From Streptomyces lacrimifluminis (GTDB taxonomy: Bacteria > Actinomycetota > Actinomycetes > Streptomycetales > Streptomycetaceae), in assembly GCF_014646095.1 (NCBI RefSeq), contig NZ_BMMU01000050.1:1-34579 (forward strand): 34,579 nt of DNA, in the 5' to 3' direction. Below the pieces are notes generated by a model, which made no database searches, was not told the DNA's origin, and saw nothing but the letters and a program-made list of their open reading frames with translations. This document shows, one piece after another, positions 32,131 to 34,579 of this stretch. The position numbers were made by a program, and so were the translations under genes. How positions within the stretch are numbered: the first letter of the stretch is position 1; every line of letters begins with the position of its first letter.

Positions 32131-32343
32131 GTGGCGGACATCGAGGAAGCACGCAAGCAGTTCGAGCGGATCGACACGAACGGTGACGGTCTCATCACGG
32201 CCGCCGAGTTCAAGTCCGCCCTGGCACAGCAGGGCGACTGGAACGTCACCGAGTCCGTGGCCGAGGTCATCATCGCCTCCCGCGACCTCGACGGCGACAG
32301 GCTCCTGTCGTTCGACGAGTTCTGGACGTACCTGAACAAGTAG
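32131..32343 (+). CDS. Small EF-hand calcium-binding protein
   Basis: This 70-residue cytoplasmic protein is composed of two EF-hands. The loops DTNGDGLITAAE and DLDGDRLLSFDE have acidic or oxygen ligands at positions 1, 3, 5 and the closing Glu at 12, so both should bind calcium. It resembles the calmodulin-like proteins of Streptomyces (CabB type, from memory). GTG 32131 gives the usual start ADIEEARKQFERID and is preceded by AAGGGGCGGG; ATG 32113 would add six residues. It is followed by a strong terminator and stands alone between two pseudogenes. The target is unknown. Confidence 0.9.
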   Translation: MADIEEARKQFERIDTNGDGLITAAEFKSALAQQGDWNVTESVAEVIIASRDLDGDRLLSFDEFWTYLNK

Positions 32344-32363
32344 GGCTGATCGGTGCGTGGACG

Positions 32364-32393
32364 GGGCGCCCGCCGGATCGTCGGCGGGCGCCC
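32364..32393 (+). terminator. Hairpin terminator after the EF-hand gene
   Basis: GGGCGCCCGCCG and CGGCGGGCGCCC form a perfect 12-base-pair stem with a 6-base loop, 20 bases beyond the stop. It is also 3 bases from the end of a minus-strand remnant and may serve both sides. Confidence 0.85.
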
Positions 32394-32395
32394 TC

Positions 32396-32536
32396 TCACG
32401 TCCGCGCGAGAGCGCGGGCCACGAACGTGTTCAGGACGCCCGCGCCGACCTCGACCTCGCGGGTGCGGCCCTGCCGGTCGACGACCGTGTGACCGCGGGC
32501 GGCGTCGCGCAGGGCCCGGACCTTCGGGGCGGTCAC
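32396..32536 (-). pseudogene. C-terminal remnant of an unidentified protein
   Basis: From GTG 32536 the frame reads TAPKVRALRDAARGHTVVDR and then EVEVGAGVLNTFVARALART before a stop at 32396, with strongly coding-like codon use. Upstream, coding-like stretches appear in other frames (LAALTAAYRRGGAGAG; TVLAGARDTASTAFRTAA; AALGAMAVREG), as if one gene had suffered several frameshifts between 32400 and 32740. I do not recognise the family. Confidence 0.4.
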
Positions 32537-32718
32537 CCCCGCCCTCGCGGACGGCCATCGCGCCCAGTGCGGCCCGCGTCCGGTCGCTCGCGCAGGCCGG
32601 CCAGGGCGACGCCGCTGTGCGGAAGGCGGTGGAGGCCGTGTCGCGGGCCCCGGCCAGGACCGTCAGCCGGGTGCGCAGGCTTTCCCGGCACCGGCGCCGC
32701 CCCGCCGGTACGCAGCCG

Positions 32719-33187
32719 TCAGCGCCGCCAGGTCGGGGCCTGTACGGCGTTGACGCGCGAGGCGCGGTTGACGTCGGCCTCGCGCAGCCGCCCGGACAGT
32801 GTCTGCTCCAGCGCGGCGGTCACTCCGGTGCTGGCGCGGGCCAGTGCCTGGAAGCGGGCGGCCGGCAGGTGCAGCAGGTCGACCGTCGTCACCGTATGGA
32901 GCGAGGCCGAGCACCGCCGGCTCTCCAACCCCGCCTGGTCACCGAGGAGTTCACCGGGACCGCGCAGGGTGAGCAGCGCGCGGTAGCCGGCGCGGGACTG
33001 GGCGACGACCTTGACCCAGCCGCGCAGCAGCACCACCAGATGATCGGAGTCCTCGCCCGGCGCCAGGAACTGCTCGTCGGCGGGCAGCGACACCCGGGTC
33101 GCCCCCCGGAGCACCGCGGCCCGGTCCGCGGGCGCCAGGGCCTCCCAGAAGGTGGCCGGTCGACGGCTGCCTGTGCGTCTCGGCCAT
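32719..33187 (-). pseudogene. Crp/Fnr-type cyclic-nucleotide-binding regulator, frameshifted and truncated
   Basis: From ATG 33187 the frame reads MAETHRQPS, then an extra base near 33160 moves the family sequence PATFWEALAPADRAAVLRGA into another frame. That frame continues with the effector-binding fold: FLAPGEDSDHLVVLLRGW, LTLRGPGELLGDQAGLESRR, TVTTVDLLHLPAARFQALAR and LSGRLREADVNRASRVNAVQ. It stops at 32719 without the winged-helix DNA-binding domain. It therefore cannot act as a normal regulator. A shorter start at GTG 33114 would skip the frameshift but leave the fold incomplete. Sequencing error at the start cannot be excluded; the missing C-terminus is harder to explain that way. Confidence 0.65.
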
Positions 33188-33258
33188 GGATGGCCCCCGG
33201 TCCAGGTGTGCGGCTGTGCGAGGAGCAGAGGTTGTGCCGGTTGTGCCGGTTGTGCCCG

Positions 33259-33819
33259 TCAGTTGAAGGCTGCCCACTCCTGCAGTGCCTTCTTGGTCGC
33301 GAAGTCGCCGACGTTCGTGTCGACCGGGTCGTCGGTGTACTGGTGGAAGCGCCACGGCGCCTGGATACGCGGCTCGCCGGCCGTCACATAGTCGGCTATC
33401 CACAGCCCGTCGCCCGCGTAGGAGCTCGTATCGACGTTCAGCCAGTAGTTCCTGTTGCAGTAGAGGACGACCCGGTTCTCCGGCCGCAGCTCCTTCAGCT
33501 TGCGGATGAAGGTGTCCTTCTCGGCGTTCGACGCGTGGGTGCCGTCACCCGTCGTCTCCCAGTCGACGGCGAGGATGTCGGCGCTCGCCCTCGCCGAGGC
33601 CTTGCTGAGGAAGTACTCGGCCTGGGCGGTCAGGTTGCCGGGCCAGAGGAAGTGGTAGAAGCCGACCACACAGCCGGCGTCGCGGGCCCGCTCCGTCTGC
33701 GCGGCGAGCTTGGGGTTGATGTACGAACGGCCCTCGGTCGCCTTGACGAAGACGAAGGAGAGGCCGTCCGTGCCGTAGGTGGAGGACTGGTATGCGCTCA
33801 CGTCTATGCCGCGCAGCAT
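33259..33819 (-). CDS. GH25-like lysozyme (glycoside hydrolase) domain protein
   Basis: This 186-residue protein consists of one domain starting LRGIDVSAYQSS. Further family motifs are FVFVKATEGRSYINPKLAAQ, VVGFYHFLWPGNLTAQAEYF, the acidic pair in ILAVDWETTGDG, RVVLYCNRNYW and WRFHQYTDDPVD. These fit GH25 muramidases, in which the DxE of VDWE carries the catalytic acid. ATG 33819 has GGGAG 6 bases upstream. It has no signal peptide and no wall-binding domain, which is unusual for a lysozyme and more like a phage endolysin. It is intact although pseudogenes lie on both sides. Confidence 0.85.
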   Translation of the reverse strand: MLRGIDVSAYQSSTYGTDGLSFVFVKATEGRSYINPKLAAQTERARDAGCVVGFYHFLWPGNLTAQAEYFLSKASARASADILAVDWETTGDGTHASNAEKDTFIRKLKELRPENRVVLYCNRNYWLNVDTSSYAGDGLWIADYVTAGEPRIQAPWRFHQYTDDPVDTNVGDFATKKALQEWAAFN

Positions 33820-33967
33820 GGGGTGCTCCCTGAAGTCCGGTGGGGGGACAGGAGTTGCTGCTTCCCCACCTTTGCACAAGTGATCCCGCGCCACAGGTGA
33901 TTGCCGGTTCAGCCTCTCGCCGCCACCCAACCCGGGAGTGCCGGCCGGGCCGCGACCTCCGCCTCCC
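33820..33967. other. Upstream region of the GH25-like gene
   Basis: The gap between the GH25-like gene and the sdaA remnant has no coding signal. It should contain the GH25 promoter on the minus strand; no clear -10/-35 was identified. Confidence 0.4.
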
Positions 33968-34039
33968 TCAGCACTCGATGATGTTCACCGCGAGCCCACC
34001 CCGTGCCGTCTCCTTGTACGGCACGGACATGTCGGCGAC
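33968..34039 (-). pseudogene. sdaA: 3-prime end of sdaA (L-serine dehydratase)
   Basis: The last 23 codons and stop of an L-serine ammonia-lyase are preserved: ADMSVPYKETARGGLAVNII followed by EC and the stop. The C-terminal signature KET(A/S)RGGLA is characteristic of SdaA-type iron-sulfur serine dehydratases. Upstream of about 34039 the frame meets a TGA within two codons, and the DNA becomes unrelated and more AT-rich (TTTTGATCATGACTCTGAG). The rest of the gene is therefore not attached here. Confidence 0.75.
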
Positions 34040-34045
34040 TTTTGA

Positions 34046-34343
34046 TCATGACTCTGAGCTGGGATATGGCTCGGCAAGCGCGGCTCGCGTGGCGTCGGGG
34101 ACTTCTTGCGGGTGCTCACCTACAAGGCACGTGGCGGCGAAGGCGTGCTGCCCGGGCGGCACCATACGGCCCCGCTTGAGGACCCAGCGGTAGACCAGCA
34201 CGCCGCTCTCCTGCACGGCGACGGTGAAGCCGTCCGTGGTCAGGGGTTGACGGCTGCCGGCTGACGGTGTTCTGGGCGATGCGCAGTTGGAGGGTCGGCG
34301 CGGTGAGTGGCTGGGTGGTCTTGAGCGTGTTGTTGCACGCCAT
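34046..34343 (-). pseudogene. Small ORF of unknown function, probably frameshifted
   Basis: Two coding-like segments lie in different frames: MACNNTLKTTQPLTAPTLQL then RIAQNTVSRQP from ATG 34343, and LTTDGFTVAVQESGVLVYRW, LKRGRMVPPGQHAFAATCLV and GEHPQEVPDATRAALAEPY to the stop at 34046. The switch is near 34250. Joined, they give a protein of about 97 residues. I do not recognise it. It directly adjoins the sdaA break, so it may be cargo of an inserted element. Confidence 0.45.
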
Positions 34344-34579
34344 CCGTCATCGCCGTGGCTGGAAGTCACTGTTCTTGACTCCCTGAACCCCCAGAAGTCC
34401 ATTGCCAGTGACGGGAAGTGAGGGAGTAACAGGAGTGAAGAGGGGCACCCGCGCGAATGCAATCGCTTCCCGTTCCGTTCCATTCGATCCCCCTCTTTGG
34501 AAGGACGACGCATGCGCAGATGGCGTCCCTTGACGTGGTGTAGCCGATCAAGGTGAGGGAGTGCGCCGGGGGCGTGTGC
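34344..34579. other. Right-edge region without a recognised gene
   Basis: No supported gene is seen. A 14-codon ORF at 34512 (MRRWRPLTWCSRSR) follows GGAAGGA and could be chance. The G+C content is lower than in the rest of the window. Confidence 0.4.

Noticed and set aside
32085..32558. 157-codon minus-strand frame over the EF-hand gene
   Set aside because: It is opposite the clear EF-hand coding sequence and crosses its terminator. Only the separate frame at 32396-32536 looks coding.
34512..34556. 14-codon ORF with good ribosome binding site as a leader peptide
   Set aside because: It is too short to judge, and no downstream gene or attenuator hairpin is visible before the edge.
1..34579. 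tRNA genes, rRNA, CRISPR arrays, complete insertion sequences
   Set aside because: No cloverleaf-like sequence, regularly spaced repeat-spacer array or transposase motif was seen while reading both strands.

Overview
The window is chromosomal DNA from a Streptomyces or very close relative. It has very high G+C with G/C in most third codon positions, many GTG and TTG starts, Bergerat-fold regulatory ATPases, and a gene order that matches, as I remember it, the S. coelicolor chromosome from glgE/glgP toward sdaA. No tRNA, rRNA, CRISPR array or complete insertion sequence was seen.

Left part (1-12.3 kb). The minus-strand start of glgE (maltosyltransferase) runs off the left edge. A secreted subtilisin (S8) follows, then glgP (alpha-glucan phosphorylase) on the plus strand. 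Next on the minus strand come a membrane Ser/Thr kinase with peptidoglycan-binding and ricin domains outside the cell, a DUF1990 protein, and two paralogous secreted M4 metalloproteases, the second with an extra P-domain. Strong hairpin terminators separate several of these units.

Central part (12.5-25.9 kb). A minus-strand run starts with glgX (debranching enzyme) and continues 33 bases later into four ABC exporter half-transporters. The four form two pairs. In each pair the ATPase motifs are altered unevenly, as in heterodimeric exporters with one weak ATP site. A 68-codon ORF sits between the last two genes, coupled by GTGA overlaps on both sides; it appears to come from a short tandem duplication. 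Opposite glgX lie two tandem lipoprotein L,D-transpeptidases.

Right part (25.9-31.1 kb). An enoyl-CoA hydratase with a probable leaderless start, a Bergerat-fold ATPase behind a structured upstream region, a Tat-type lipoprotein related to polysaccharide deacetylases with an altered first motif, an overlapping beta-propeller lipoprotein, a secreted ADP-ribosyltransferase of the Scabin/ScARP (DNA guanine-modifying) family, and a GNAT acetyltransferase.

Right end (31.1-34.6 kb). This stretch is decayed: a MerR regulator broken by three lesions, one of them a palindromic insertion; a frameshifted cyclic-nucleotide-binding regulator; an unidentified C-terminal remnant; only the last 23 codons of sdaA (L-serine dehydratase); and a frameshifted short ORF. 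Intact among them are a two-EF-hand calcium protein and a GH25-type lysozyme-like protein. The truncated sdaA end marks a rearrangement or insertion junction near 34040.

Together the left and middle genes handle glycogen/maltose metabolism (glgE, glgP, glgX), cell-wall crosslinking and sensing (L,D-transpeptidases, PG-binding kinase) and secretion (proteases, exporters, ADP-ribosyltransferase). Functional links beyond operon structure are inference.
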